Below the pieces are notes generated by a model. The model saw only the letters and a program-made list of their open reading frames with translations. It was not told where the DNA came from and ran no database searches. Positions 19,764 to 27,223 of a stretch of DNA of 28,234 nucleotides are shown here, in pieces. How positions within the stretch are numbered: the first letter of the stretch is position 1; each line of letters opens with the position of its first letter. Both the position numbers and the translations under genes were made by a program. This DNA is from CAYIEP01 sp964362515 (GTDB lineage: Bacteria > Patescibacteriota > Minisyncoccia > UBA6257 > UBA9933), in the NCBI GenBank assembly GCA_964362515.1, contig CAYIEP010000003.1:1-28234 (forward strand), read 5' to 3'.

Positions 19764-21920
19764 ATTAAAAAGGTTTTAGTTTTTTTAAAAATAACCGTCT
19801 TTGTTTTTTTTGTCGCCGTTATTTTGGCTTTTTTTGGGCTTTGGTGGGCGGCAACCCTGGCAAAAGAGCTTCCGTCCCCGGAACAATTCATATCTCCCCA
19901 GATTAATCAGTCAACTAAGATTTATGATAGAACCGAAACGATTGTTCTTTATGAAATTCACGGGAAAGAAAAAAGAACGGTCATTCCTTTTGAAGAAATG
20001 CCCGATTATGTTAAAAAGGCGACGATTTCCATTGAGGACCAAAAATTTTACGAACACGCCGCTCTTGATTGGCGAGCGGTAATAAGGGCGTTTTTTACAA
20101 ATATTATTAAAGGAAGAGTTGTTGAGGGAGGCTCCACTATCACCCAACAATTAGCAAAAAATATTTTTTTAAGCCCGGAGAAGACAATAAAAAGAAAGGT
20201 TAAAGAGCTTATTTTGTCTTATTGGATAGAAAAAAGATATTCCAAGGACGAAATTTTAAATCTTTATCTTAACACCGTTTCTTATGGAGCGAATGCTTAT
20301 GGGATAGAGTCTGCTTCGCAAATTTATTTTTCCAAGCCCGCAAAAGATTTAAGCTTGGCGGAATCGGCAATTTTAGCCGCTCTACCCAAAGCTCCTTCTT
20401 ATTATTCTCCATGGGGGCTTCATCGAGACGAGCTTGAACAAAGGAAAAATTACGTTCTTGAGCAAATGTTTAGGTCCGGATTTGTGGATGAAGAAGAAAA
20501 AATAAGGGCCCAAAATAATAAACTGAAATTCGCCGATAAAAACCTCGGAGAAATAAAAGCGCCGCATTTTGTAATGATGGTAAAAGATTATTTAGTTTCG
20601 AAATACGGCGATGAAGTTATTGAAAAAGGCGGCTTAAAAGTGGTGACTACTCTTGATTGGAATCTTCAACAAGAGGCCGAAAAATCAATAGAAGAAGGCG
20701 TTAAAAGAAACAGTGAATTATACGACGGGAGAAACGCCTCGCTTGTCGCCCAAGACGCTAAAACCGGTCAAATACTCGCCTTAGTGGGGTCAAAAAATTA
20801 TTTCGCGGAGCCGGAGCCAAAAGGCTGCGAGCCCGGGGAAACCTGCCAATTTGAAGGAAATTTTAATGTCGCGGTCCAGGGGCTTCGTCAGCCCGGCTCG
20901 GCTTTTAAGCCATTTGCCTATGCAACGGCTTTTAAAAAAGGGTATACGCCGGACACTCTTGTTTTTGACCTGCCGACGGAATTCTCGGTTTATAGGGATA
21001 TTTGCCCTTTAGTAAATATTAATTTTAACGACGACAACCCTTTATGTTTTCACCCTCAAAATTTTAGTAAGCAATTCAGGGGACTGATTAATTTAAGAAG
21101 CGCTCTTGCTCAATCAATTAACGTGCCTTCCGTTAAGACTCTTTACCTTGCTGGACTTGTTGACTCAATCAAGGCTGCCCGAGATTTAGGGATAACAACT
21201 CTTGCCGGTCCGGATCGATACGGACTCTCGTTGGTTTTAGGCGGAGGAGAAGTAAGGCTCATTGAAATGGTCGGCGCTTATTCTGTTTTCTCCCAAGAAG
21301 GGATTAGACACAAGCAGGCGGTGGTTTTAAAAATAGAAAGTTCCAAGAAAATGACTCTTGAAAAATATTTTGATAACCCAAGCCAAATACTTGACGCGCA
21401 GGATGCGAGACTTATAAACGATATTCTTTCCGATACGGAAGCGCGGGCGCCTCTTTTTTCCAGAAGCCTAAACTTAACGGTTCTCCCCGACAAAGAAGTC
21501 GCGTTAAAAACAGGAACAACGGATGATTATCGCGACGCCTGGGCAATAGGCTATACGCCTTCCTTGGTTGTCGGCGTTTGGGCGGGAAATAATAATAATA
21601 AGCCGATGCGACAACAAGGCGGGAGTATTCTTGCCGCCGTTCCTATTTGGCACAGCTTTATAAGTAAAGCCCTGGAAAACAAACCTATCGAGTTTTTTAA
21701 TAAACCCGATCCGTTGCCGTTAATGGATAAACCGATGATTTCCGGAAATTACCCTATAAATAACGAGGTTCATGATATTCTTTATTATGTTAACGTAAAC
21801 GATCCATTAGGAGACTCTCCGATGAATCCGGAAAACGATTCGCAGTTTTTAAATTGGGAAGAGCCCGTAAAAGAATGGTTAAAAACGAATCAACTGCTTT
21901 TCACGGGCATTAAAATATAA
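19764..21920 (+). CDS. Class A penicillin-binding protein (PBP1A type)
   Basis: This is a bifunctional peptidoglycan synthase: a glycosyltransferase polymerises lipid II and a transpeptidase cross-links it. Numbered from a TTG at 19824, the GT51 domain has EDQKFYEH (71-78), GGSTITQQLAKN (102-113) and the NLYLN segment. The transpeptidase has SAFK (359-362), SIN in LAQSINVPS and KTGT. No ATG, GTG or TTG lies in frame between the upstream stop at 19755 and that TTG, yet the 20 codons before it read IKKVLVFLKITVFVFFVAVI, which completes the basic-plus-hydrophobic anchor. I therefore set the start at an ATT (19764); TTG at 19824 would leave half a membrane helix. It ends 31 nt inside dnaN. Confidence 0.9.
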   Translation: MKKVLVFLKITVFVFFVAVILAFFGLWWAATLAKELPSPEQFISPQINQSTKIYDRTETIVLYEIHGKEKRTVIPFEEMPDYVKKATISIEDQKFYEHAALDWRAVIRAFFTNIIKGRVVEGGSTITQQLAKNIFLSPEKTIKRKVKELILSYWIEKRYSKDEILNLYLNTVSYGANAYGIESASQIYFSKPAKDLSLAESAILAALPKAPSYYSPWGLHRDELEQRKNYVLEQMFRSGFVDEEEKIRAQNNKLKFADKNLGEIKAPHFVMMVKDYLVSKYGDEVIEKGGLKVVTTLDWNLQQEAEKSIEEGVKRNSELYDGRNASLVAQDAKTGQILALVGSKNYFAEPEPKGCEPGETCQFEGNFNVAVQGLRQPGSAFKPFAYATAFKKGYTPDTLVFDLPTEFSVYRDICPLVNINFNDDNPLCFHPQNFSKQFRGLINLRSALAQSINVPSVKTLYLAGLVDSIKAARDLGITTLAGPDRYGLSLVLGGGEVRLIEMVGAYSVFSQEGIRHKQAVVLKIESSKKMTLEKYFDNPSQILDAQDARLINDILSDTEARAPLFSRSLNLTVLPDKEVALKTGTTDDYRDAWAIGYTPSLVVGVWAGNNNNKPMRQQGGSILAAVPIWHSFISKALENKPIEFFNKPDPLPLMDKPMISGNYPINNEVHDILYYVNVNDPLGDSPMNPENDSQFLNWEEPVKEWLKTNQLLFTGIKI

Positions 21921-23011
21921 AAATAGGATATTTCGTTCGGGGATTTTATTATTGCCGGCCGATTATTGCTGTTCATCCCTATATAAATATTTTCTGAATT
22001 TATTACTTTTAATCCGTCCAGTAAAAATTTCCAGTTAAAAATAATTTCTATGGGAGGCCCTTTTATTTTTGCCGGAATTAAATATTGATTTTCTCCCAAG
22101 CTGGAATTGTTTGAATAAATTTCTATGTTTTTAGCGTCTTTTTTTATTATTATTTTTATCTCGTTTAATCTATCCGTGAAAGACCCCGTAAGCTTCAAGG
22201 ATTGTATTAATTGTTCCTTGCTTAAAACCGCCTCTGTTTCGCTTATTTGAGGGATTATTGACTGATAATCGGGGAATTCTTCATTTATCAGTCTTGATAT
22301 TAATTTTGTATTTTTCCCTTCAAAAAGGACTTGGTTTTGGTCAAAAATTATTTCAATTTCTTCATTTTCTTCGTTTTTAAAAATTCTTACAACCTCGTGG
22401 ATTGTTTTTATGGGAATAACCGCTTTAAATTTATCTTCGAAGTCTGTTTTAAACTTATTGTTGATTATTGTTTTTTCGGAAAGCCTAAAACTGTCGGTGG
22501 CGGCTAATTTTAGAAAACTTAACTGAAAATCAAATAGTATTCCGTTTAGTTCTTGTTTTATTTCTGAAAATTGAGCCGCGTTAATAATAGAAAATAAGGC
22601 GTCTTTTATTATTAATGTCGGTATTTTTAAAGAAAATACTTTATTCCCTATATTCGGGATTATTGGAAATTCTTCGTGTTTTGTTCCTTGAATTTTGGCC
22701 TGATAATTGTCCGTTTTTATTATTAGATTGTCATTTTTTGATTCTAATATTATTCTTTCCGATTGAAGATTATTTATTATTGAATTAATTATATTAAACG
22801 GGATTGTTAAGCTTCCTTCTTTTATTATTTTTGCCGGAACAAAACTTAATATGGCCATTTCTAAATTAGTTGTTGATAATTTAATTTTATTATCAACCGT
22901 TTCTATTAAAAAATTTTTAAGTATAGGCAAGGTCGTGGAACCTTCTGCCCCTATTTTACTTATAGCGTCGAGGCCGTTTTTAAAATGATTTTTTAAAATA
23001 ATTAATTCCAT
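21890..23011 (-). CDS. dnaN: DNA polymerase III beta subunit (sliding clamp)
   Basis: DnaN is the ring-shaped clamp that tethers the replicative polymerase to DNA. The 373 residues match the family length of about 365-375, with three repeated clamp domains. Recognisable parts are an N-terminal FKNGLDAISKI helix, LPILKNFLIE near 48, the EEFPIIPN segment near 113, LAATDSFRLSE near 172, FPDYQSIIP near 246 and the C-terminal YFYILMPVKS, which corresponds to the usual YLLMPMR ending. It lies 128 nt downstream of dnaA in the same direction, the standard order. Its 3' end overlaps the convergent PBP gene by 31 nt. Confidence 0.95.
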   Translation of the reverse strand: MELIILKNHFKNGLDAISKIGAEGSTTLPILKNFLIETVDNKIKLSTTNLEMAILSFVPAKIIKEGSLTIPFNIINSIINNLQSERIILESKNDNLIIKTDNYQAKIQGTKHEEFPIIPNIGNKVFSLKIPTLIIKDALFSIINAAQFSEIKQELNGILFDFQLSFLKLAATDSFRLSEKTIINNKFKTDFEDKFKAVIPIKTIHEVVRIFKNEENEEIEIIFDQNQVLFEGKNTKLISRLINEEFPDYQSIIPQISETEAVLSKEQLIQSLKLTGSFTDRLNEIKIIIKKDAKNIEIYSNNSSLGENQYLIPAKIKGPPIEIIFNWKFLLDGLKVINSENIYIGMNSNNRPAIIKSPNEISYFYILMPVKSS

Positions 23012-23139
23012 AATAATAAATAATATTTAATTTGTTATAGTTATTACCGTTGTGAATATGTGGATTAAATTTTTATAACCGTTATTTATAATTGTTTTTA
23101 ATGTTTTTATTATTAATTAATTGTGGAAAACACTATAAA
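23012..23139. other. AT-rich dnaA-dnaN spacer with DnaA-box-like sites
   Basis: The 128-nt spacer is strongly AT-rich. It holds TGTGGATTA (23059-23067, complement TAATCCACA, one mismatch from TTATCCACA) and TGTGGAAAA (23122-23130, complement TTTTCCACA, which fits TTWTNCACA). It may be part of a split replication origin or a DnaA-controlled dnaN promoter. No gene is seen. Confidence 0.45.
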
Positions 23140-24495
23140 TCAACCTTTATAAATTATTTCCTTTATTAATATCACTTTTTGGTTTAATTTTTGGTTTTTA
23201 TTAATTCCTTGTAGTATTTTCTCATAAGAATAAATAGCCGTGGTGTGGTCTCTCTTCCCTAACTTTTCCCCAATATCCGGATAAGACATCCCCAACAAAT
23301 CTCTTAAAAGAAAGGCTGAAATTTGCCTCGGTTCTATTAATTCTTTTTTTCTGGACCTATTTATTAAATCCGCTATCTCTATTTCAGAAAAAGACGCCAC
23401 AATTTTAATTATCTGCTGGGGAGTTATGTTTTTTGACGACTGCTGAAGGGTGTTGTTTATTATTACTTCAATCGCCTGGGCGGTTAATTCAATATTTTTA
23501 ACTTCTTGATAAAATATTATTTTATTTAAAACCCCCTCTAATTCTCTTATGTTTCTTTGTATTTTAGTCGCTATTAAGTTACAAACATCGCCACCCAAAG
23601 AAATATTTTTTTCACCAATCTTGTTCTTTATTATAGCAAGCCTTGTTTCAAAGTCCGGATAAGTTATGTCGGCGATCATTCCGCCTTCAAATCGCGACCT
23701 TAATCTTTGTTCAAGGGTCGGAATGGCCGCGGGCGGTCTGTCCGAGGAAATTATTATTTGTTTGTTATTTTCGTATAAAACATTAAAAGTGTGGAAAAAT
23801 TCTTCTTCGGTTTTTTCCTTTCCGCCAATAAACTGAATATCGTCAATAATCAAAACATCAACGTTTCGATATCTGGTTTTCATATCGTCCATTCTTTTAT
23901 TTCTTATGCCCGACACGACTTCGTTAACGAATTTTTCCGACGGGACATATTTTACTTTTACTTTATTTTTATAATCGTCTTTTATTTTATTTCCGGCGGC
24001 TTGAATTAAATGGGTTTTGCCGAGGCCGGTCCCTCCGTAAATAAAAAGCGGATTGTATTTTTTACCGACGTTTTTAATCACGGCGGAAACGGCAGCATAA
24101 GCAAGCTCGTTCGACGAACCGACAATAAAAGAATCTAAAGTGTAACGCGGAGAAAGATTTGTTTCCGGGTCGATTCTTAATTCCGGAAGGGCCGGCTGGG
24201 GCGCGTCTTCCGGAAATCTAATCTTAATTTCTTTTTTAGGCTTTATTTCTCCATTAACCCGGTATTCAATTTTTTTAACGGAACCGTCTAAAGACCTTAA
24301 TATTGAAAGAATGTTTTTATGGTATTTATTTTCAACCCATTCTTTGGCAAAATTATTGGCGATTCCTAAAATAATTTTTCCTTCATCGTCTTTTTCAATA
24401 ATGCGGCTATTTTTAAACCAAGTAAGAAAATTAAGCCTGGAAATTTGAAGCTCAAGTTCCGCCAATGTTGACTCCCAAAGTTTGTTTAAATCCAT
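23140..24495 (-). CDS. dnaA: Chromosomal replication initiator DnaA
   Basis: DnaA binds DnaA boxes at oriC and melts the origin. The 451 residues have domain I (MDLNKLWESTLAELELQ), a short linker, the AAA+ domain with Walker A GGTGLGKT (154-161) and Walker B VLIIDDIQFIGGKEKTEEEFF, sensor motifs in SSDRPPAAIPTLEQRLRSRF, and a domain IV with the DNA-binding signature LGKRDHTTAIYSYEKI. Length is normal. It is divergent from rpmH and precedes dnaN. The predicted leader is about 9 nt, with no Shine-Dalgarno. Confidence 0.98.
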   Translation of the reverse strand: MDLNKLWESTLAELELQISRLNFLTWFKNSRIIEKDDEGKIILGIANNFAKEWVENKYHKNILSILRSLDGSVKKIEYRVNGEIKPKKEIKIRFPEDAPQPALPELRIDPETNLSPRYTLDSFIVGSSNELAYAAVSAVIKNVGKKYNPLFIYGGTGLGKTHLIQAAGNKIKDDYKNKVKVKYVPSEKFVNEVVSGIRNKRMDDMKTRYRNVDVLIIDDIQFIGGKEKTEEEFFHTFNVLYENNKQIIISSDRPPAAIPTLEQRLRSRFEGGMIADITYPDFETRLAIIKNKIGEKNISLGGDVCNLIATKIQRNIRELEGVLNKIIFYQEVKNIELTAQAIEVIINNTLQQSSKNITPQQIIKIVASFSEIEIADLINRSRKKELIEPRQISAFLLRDLLGMSYPDIGEKLGKRDHTTAIYSYEKILQGINKNQKLNQKVILIKEIIYKG

Positions 24496-24510
24496 AATAA
24501 AATTAAAATC

Positions 24511-24539
24511 ATTATTATTTTAATTCAAAGACAAGTCAA
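24511..24539 (-). promoter_or_regulatory. dnaA promoter
   Basis: On the minus strand, TTGACT (24539-24534), 17-nt spacer, AATAAT (24516-24511). The ATG follows 15 nt later, giving a leader of about 9 nt. Confidence 0.5.
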
Positions 24540-24590
24540 ACCGAAAATGTTTTTAAGCTGTTGATTTTCTGTGGAAAACATTTTTAGTTT

Positions 24591-24618
24591 TTGACCAATT
24601 GCTAAAAATTTATATAAT
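24591..24618 (+). promoter_or_regulatory. rpmH promoter, leaderless geometry
   Basis: TTGACC (24591-24596), 16-nt spacer, perfect TATAAT (24613-24618). The ATG at 24625 begins 6 nt after the -10. This is the clearest leaderless promoter in the window. Confidence 0.82.
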
Positions 24619-24624
24619 TAAGAT

Positions 24625-24780
24625 ATGGCAAAAACAAAAAGGACGTATCAGCCGAAAAAAAGAAAAAGAAGGAGAACGCACGGCTTTCTTAAAAGATCCA
24701 GAACCCCGGGCGGAAGGGCCGTTTTAAAAAGAAGGAGAAGAAAAGGAAGAAAAAAATTGTCGGTTCAAGCCTCTCGCTAA
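24625..24780 (+). CDS. rpmH: 50S ribosomal protein L34
   Basis: L34 is a small, very basic large-subunit protein. The 51-residue ORF begins MAKTKRTYQPKKRKRRRTHG and continues FLKRSRTPGGRAVLKRRRRKG. This is the L34 signature (RTYQPxxRKRxRxHGFLxRxxTxxGRxVLxxRRxKGR), with a few extra C-terminal residues (VQASR). The stop overlaps the rnpA start by one base (TAATG). It begins the conserved rpmH-rnpA-yidC-jag operon. There is no Shine-Dalgarno; the RNA should start at the ATG. Confidence 0.97.
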   Translation: MAKTKRTYQPKKRKRRRTHGFLKRSRTPGGRAVLKRRRRKGRKKLSVQASR

Positions 24781-25097
24781 TGATAGCCAAAAAATTCAAA
24801 CTTCCTATCGGCGTCTGGCTTAAAGAAAGAAAAAGGTTTATTTTCAGAAAAAACGATTTTTTTGCCGTTAAACTGGCCGAAAACAACCTAAACCACAGCC
24901 GATTCGGCGTTGTTGTGAGTAAAAACATTTTAAAATCCGCCGTTAAAAGAAATAAACTTAAAAGAGCGATTTTTAATTTTATAAAACTTGGCGGTCTTTG
25001 CGCTTCTTCCGGTAGGGACTTCTTAATTACAGCTTTGCCGAAATCAGCGGTTCTAAAAAAAGGAGAATTAGAAAAAAGCCTAAAACATTTATTATGA
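24780..25097 (+). CDS. rnpA: Ribonuclease P protein component
   Basis: RnpA is the protein cofactor of RNase P, which trims tRNA 5' ends. The 105 residues contain LKERKRFIFRKNDFFAVKL and RFGVVVSKNILKSAVKRNKL, the latter including the family RNR-type motif (AVKRNKLKRAI), and a C-terminal helix. The start is coupled to rpmH (TAATG) and the stop to yidC (ATGA). RNase P matters here because tRNA-Ile directly abuts the ftsH stop codon. Confidence 0.94.
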   Translation: MIAKKFKLPIGVWLKERKRFIFRKNDFFAVKLAENNLNHSRFGVVVSKNILKSAVKRNKLKRAIFNFIKLGGLCASSGRDFLITALPKSAVLKKGELEKSLKHLL

Positions 25098-25828
25098 ATT
25101 TATTCAACGAATTTTTATACAGACCGCTTTTTAACGCTTTAATATTTATTTATGATTATTTACCGGACATCGGCATATCAATAATCATTTTAACGGTTTT
25201 AATAAGAATTATTTTGTTTCCATTATTTTACAAAGGCGCCAAAGATATGGCCATTATGCAAGGCCTTTCGCCGAAGATAAAAGAAATTCAAAAAAAACAC
25301 AAAAGCGACCGCCAAAAACAAGCGGAAGCGTTAATGAAGGTTTATAAAGACCATAAGGTAAGTCCGTTTTCGGGATTCCTGTTAATAATAGTTCAAGTCC
25401 CCATTATGATTGCTTTTTACAGAATTTTCTTAACCGGTTTCCCCGACGAATCTTTAAATTCTTTATATTCTTTTATTGTTAGGCCGGAGTCTTTAAGTCA
25501 TTATTTTTTAGGAATCATTGATTTAAGTAAAAGAAATTTTTTCTTGGCGATCTCCGCCGCGGTTTTTCAATATTTTCAAGGAAAGCTTTCTTTGCCAAAA
25601 ACAAAAGTTAATTTTAATTCTCTTAATCCTTTTGAAAAAATGGGCAGGCAAATGATTTATATCGGTCCGGTTATGACTTTTGTTTTCTTATATATTCTTA
25701 AATTTCCTTCGGCAATCGCGCTTTTTTGGTTGACAACAACGATTTTTTCGGTTATTCAACAATTAATAATAAACAAAGAATTAGCCTCCAATGAAAGAAT
25801 TTCAAAACAACCTGGAAAAAATAATTAA
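25094..25828 (+). CDS. yidC: Membrane protein insertase YidC (Oxa1 type)
   Basis: YidC inserts and folds inner-membrane proteins, alone or with SecYEG. The 244 residues are the short form without the large periplasmic domain. Conserved parts are FLYRPLFNALIFIYDYLPDIG, IIILTVLIRIILFPLFYK with the groove arginine, the cytoplasmic KIKEIQKKHKSDRQKQAEALMKVYK hairpin, and a C-terminal helix with FPSAIALFWLTTTIFSVIQQ. About five membrane segments are visible and there is no lipobox. It overlaps rnpA by 4 nt and jag by 38 nt, an unusually long overlap. Confidence 0.96.
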   Translation: MNLFNEFLYRPLFNALIFIYDYLPDIGISIIILTVLIRIILFPLFYKGAKDMAIMQGLSPKIKEIQKKHKSDRQKQAEALMKVYKDHKVSPFSGFLLIIVQVPIMIAFYRIFLTGFPDESLNSLYSFIVRPESLSHYFLGIIDLSKRNFFLAISAAVFQYFQGKLSLPKTKVNFNSLNPFEKMGRQMIYIGPVMTFVFLYILKFPSAIALFWLTTTIFSVIQQLIINKELASNERISKQPGKNN

Positions 25829-26222
25829 ATCAATGGGCTTTGACGATTTTTCTATGATTTACGATTCAGAAAACAAGCGTTTTTCGATTTATATAAACGA
25901 GGATACGGAATCTTTTAAAAAAATTTTACCCGCTTTTGTTTCAAGCCTGAATACTATAGCAAGATTAATAGTTAAAAAAGACGAAGAGGGCTTTGGATTA
26001 ATAGACATAAACGGTTACAAGAAAGAAAGAGAATCTATAATTTTAGAGTTAGCTAGGGGAGCCGCCAAAAAAGCCGCGACGACAAAAGAAGAAGTTGTTT
26101 TGCCGGCGATGAACGGCTACGAAAGGAGACTTGTTCATTTAGAACTTTCAACCAGGCCCGATGTTAAAACCGAAAGCGCGGGAGAGGGCAGGGACAGATG
26201 CGTTACAATAAAACCTTTGTGA
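25791..26222 (+). CDS. jag: Jag/KhpB-like RNA-binding protein with R3H domain
   Basis: Jag (KhpB) is an RNA-binding protein tied to YidC and cell division in Firmicutes. The 143 residues have a KH-like part (1-75) and a clear C-terminal R3H domain: ERRLVHLELSTRPDVKTESA followed by GEGRDRCVTIKP. The N-terminal Jag_N domain of longer homologues is absent. The KH part lacks an evident GxxG loop; the matching place reads KKILPAFVSSLNTIARLI, so it may not bind RNA in the usual way. It overlaps yidC by 38 nt and the M64-like gene by 25 nt. It ends with TGA, showing TGA is a stop here. Confidence 0.88.
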   Translation: MKEFQNNLEKIIKSMGFDDFSMIYDSENKRFSIYINEDTESFKKILPAFVSSLNTIARLIVKKDEEGFGLIDINGYKKERESIILELARGAAKKAATTKEEVVLPAMNGYERRLVHLELSTRPDVKTESAGEGRDRCVTIKPL

Positions 26223-27223
26223 GGAAAAATCTTAAAAACTTTAACGTTTTTGTTTTTATCGCCCTAGTGGCGCTTTTGGTAATTTTAATCGCGGGCGTTT
26301 TTTGGAGCGTAAAAAACCCCGTTTTTAAAAATAACAAAACCGATTCTTATCAACAAAAAAACACAGAACAAGAATCGTCTTTTAAACCAACAAGCCTTGA
26401 CCCGGACATTTATCACATTCCTTTAAGCCCTTATTTGAACGGTTTGAGTTTGGTTTTTTTTGCCGACGGCTATCTTTCTTGGGACGATTTTGAAAAAGAC
26501 ACTGACGCGATAGCGCGAGGATTAAAACTGGTTGAACCGTGGAAGTCTTACGATAAATACAATATCTATAAAATCAGGCCCAAGGAACTGGATATCTGCG
26601 TTGTTAGGACGGAGAACGAAAGAAAACCGGTTCTCCGTTGCGACACTCGAAAAACCAATGAATATTTGAATAAAATAACTATCCCCCAAAAGCCTTTTAA
26701 GCTTATCGTTTTATCAAGACGCGATTTTCAATCTTGGGCGAACGTCGTCCGATTAAATGATACCGGAATATTTTTCAGCATTACCAAGCCGATAAGCGGT
26801 TTAACGGAAGAACAAAATTACGCGATTCTTTTTCTTCATTTAATCGGCCACGCTTTTGGGCTGAAAGACGAAGAAAAATTCGTCATTGCCAAAGCCGAGT
26901 CGGCGGTTCATATTCCGGACGGGCCGAATTGCGCGCCGGATAAAAAAACCGCCCAAAAATGGTGGGGGCGCTTGGCGGAAAACAATCCTTCGGTTGGTTA
27001 CTTCAAGGGCTGTTCCGGAAGCGATAATTATATTAAACCAACGGAATATTCTCTCATGAATTTGGGAGAATTTTCTTTTTCAGATATTGATTACGGCCCG
27101 GTTTCCGAAGAGTATTTAAGGAAAATTCTTGAATATTGTTATTCCGACAGGAATTATAAAAAACAAGACGACCCGGACTTTTTTGAACGCTATCCGGAAT
27201 TTTCATCCTGCGTCGGCGATTAA
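26198..27223 (+). CDS. Membrane-anchored M64-like protein, catalytic Glu missing
   Basis: The 341 residues start with a cytoplasmic basic tail, a membrane helix (FVFIALVALLVILIAGVFW, about 18-36) and then a large extracytoplasmic domain. That domain resembles IgA peptidase M64: FFADGYLSWDDFEKD (88-102), the histidine motif, GLKDE, and a C-terminal SLMNLGEFSF...YGPVSEEY segment. The expected HExxH zinc motif reads HLIGH (214-218), so the two histidines remain but the catalytic glutamate is leucine. It is therefore probably a pseudopeptidase, perhaps a binding or structural protein. Six cysteines in the outer domain could form disulfides. It follows jag with a 25-nt overlap. Confidence 0.72.
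   Translation: MRYNKTFVRKNLKNFNVFVFIALVALLVILIAGVFWSVKNPVFKNNKTDSYQQKNTEQESSFKPTSLDPDIYHIPLSPYLNGLSLVFFADGYLSWDDFEKDTDAIARGLKLVEPWKSYDKYNIYKIRPKELDICVVRTENERKPVLRCDTRKTNEYLNKITIPQKPFKLIVLSRRDFQSWANVVRLNDTGIFFSITKPISGLTEEQNYAILFLHLIGHAFGLKDEEKFVIAKAESAVHIPDGPNCAPDKKTAQKWWGRLAENNPSVGYFKGCSGSDNYIKPTEYSLMNLGEFSFSDIDYGPVSEEYLRKILEYCYSDRNYKKQDDPDFFERYPEFSSCVGD

Larger units (their letters stand above)
24496..24624. other. Probable oriC / divergent dnaA-rpmH control region
   Basis: This 129-nt spacer between dnaA and rpmH holds a DnaA-box match, TGTGGAAAA (24570-24578, complement TTTTCCACA). It also holds a perfect 10-bp inverted repeat, AAAATGTTTT (24544-24553) and AAAACATTTT (24575-24584), which overlaps the box. 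The surroundings are AT-rich and the rpmH-rnpA-yidC-jag / dnaA-dnaN order is the conserved origin neighbourhood. Few boxes are visible, so the exact origin is not fixed. Confidence 0.5.
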
